A DNA stretch of 64,000 nt, taken from positions 62,001 through 126,000 of the forward strand of contig CAZJUP010000002.1 in the NCBI GenBank assembly GCA_964549275.1, written 5' to 3'. The translations under genes were made by a program, and so were the position numbers. Below, in pieces: positions 63,976 to 64,000 of this stretch (positions are counted from its first letter, which is position 1; each line of letters begins with the position of its first letter). This DNA is from CAZJUP01 sp964549275. GTDB taxonomy: Bacteria > Fidelibacterota > Marinisomatia > Marinisomatales > TCS55. Below the pieces are notes generated by a model. The model was not told the DNA's origin, did no database searches, and saw only the letters and a list, made by a program, of their open reading frames with translations.

Positions 63976-64000
63976 ATGAAAATAAAAATCATAGGATTGG
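63976..64000 (+). CDS. start of an unidentified gene, cut by the window end
   Basis: An ATG at 63976 opens a frame of eight codons reading MKIKIIGL to the edge. It is preceded by a purine-rich AAAAGAAAA. Too little is visible to name it. The 107 bases between the Omp85 stop and here show nothing else clear. Confidence 0.3.

Noticed and set aside
1..64000. CRISPR arrays, tRNA, rRNA, insertion sequences, prophage
   Set aside because: Intergenic spaces are short and hold no repeat arrays or cloverleaf-like sequences, and no transposase, integrase or phage protein was recognised.

Overview
This 64 kb window looks like a chromosome segment of a Gram-negative bacterium of the Fibrobacteres-Chlorobi-Bacteroidetes (FCB) superphylum. 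A Marinimicrobia (SAR406)-like lineage is my best guess, from overall gene content and moderate-to-low G+C. It rests on family recognition only and should be treated as tentative. An outer membrane is clear from LolCDE, TamB and an Omp85 protein. The coding is dense, almost all genes lie on the plus strand, and many neighbours overlap by 1-11 bases. ATG, GTG and TTG starts all occur. I see no tRNA, rRNA, CRISPR array, insertion sequence or phage gene.

Layout: (1) 1-3666: the 3' part of NAD kinase, then on the minus strand an ACR3 arsenite exporter, a CoA-binding protein and proline dehydrogenase. (2) 3857-13987: an eleven-gene complex I operon (nuoABCDHIJKLMN) with no nuoEFG. (3) 14022-20775: nqrABCDEF for Na+-translocating NADH:quinone reductase plus apbE, which attaches FMN. 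Convergent to it are a 58-residue NqrM-type maturation gene and a small 2TM protein. (4) 21418-23396: NhaD Na+/H+ antiporter and cob(I)alamin adenosyltransferase. (5) 23514-28761: nanoRNase, ispH, pdxS, pdxT and dxs, for isoprenoid and pyridoxal phosphate synthesis. (6) 28765-32270: CstA carrier and a methylmalonyl-CoA mutase catalytic chain.

(7) 32291-37142: a System I cytochrome c maturation operon, ccmE-ccmF-ccmI-like-ccmA-ccmB-ccmC-ccmD. Its CcmE carries the CxxxY heme-binding variant and no ccmH is present. (8) 37154-39821: an archaeal-type (type II) GAPDH-like protein, a metallo-beta-lactamase hydrolase and MetF. (9) 39827-45447: tilS, hpt, ftsH, folP and cdaA. (10) 45589-47735: an OFA-family carrier and a ZIP metal transporter. 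(11) 47817-53519: prfB with a programmed +1 frameshift, lysS, and the lipoprotein-release transporter genes lolC/E, lolE/C and lolD. (12) 53614-64000: clpC, dnaK with a strong terminator, tamB, an Omp85 gene and the first codons of another gene.

Physiologically, the window describes a respiring cell. It uses a Na+-pumping NADH dehydrogenase (Nqr) and an H+-pumping complex I that probably takes electrons from a donor other than NADH, linked through a Na+/H+ antiporter. C-type cytochromes act downstream, and a B12-dependent methylmalonyl-CoA route feeds propionyl units. I found no wholly new system. The points most worth a second look are the CcmE variant cluster, the paired nuo and nqr operons, the type II GAPDH-like gene, a hairpin overlapping the start of apbE, an attC-like imperfect repeat between nadK and acr3, and a hairpin over the clpC ribosome binding region.
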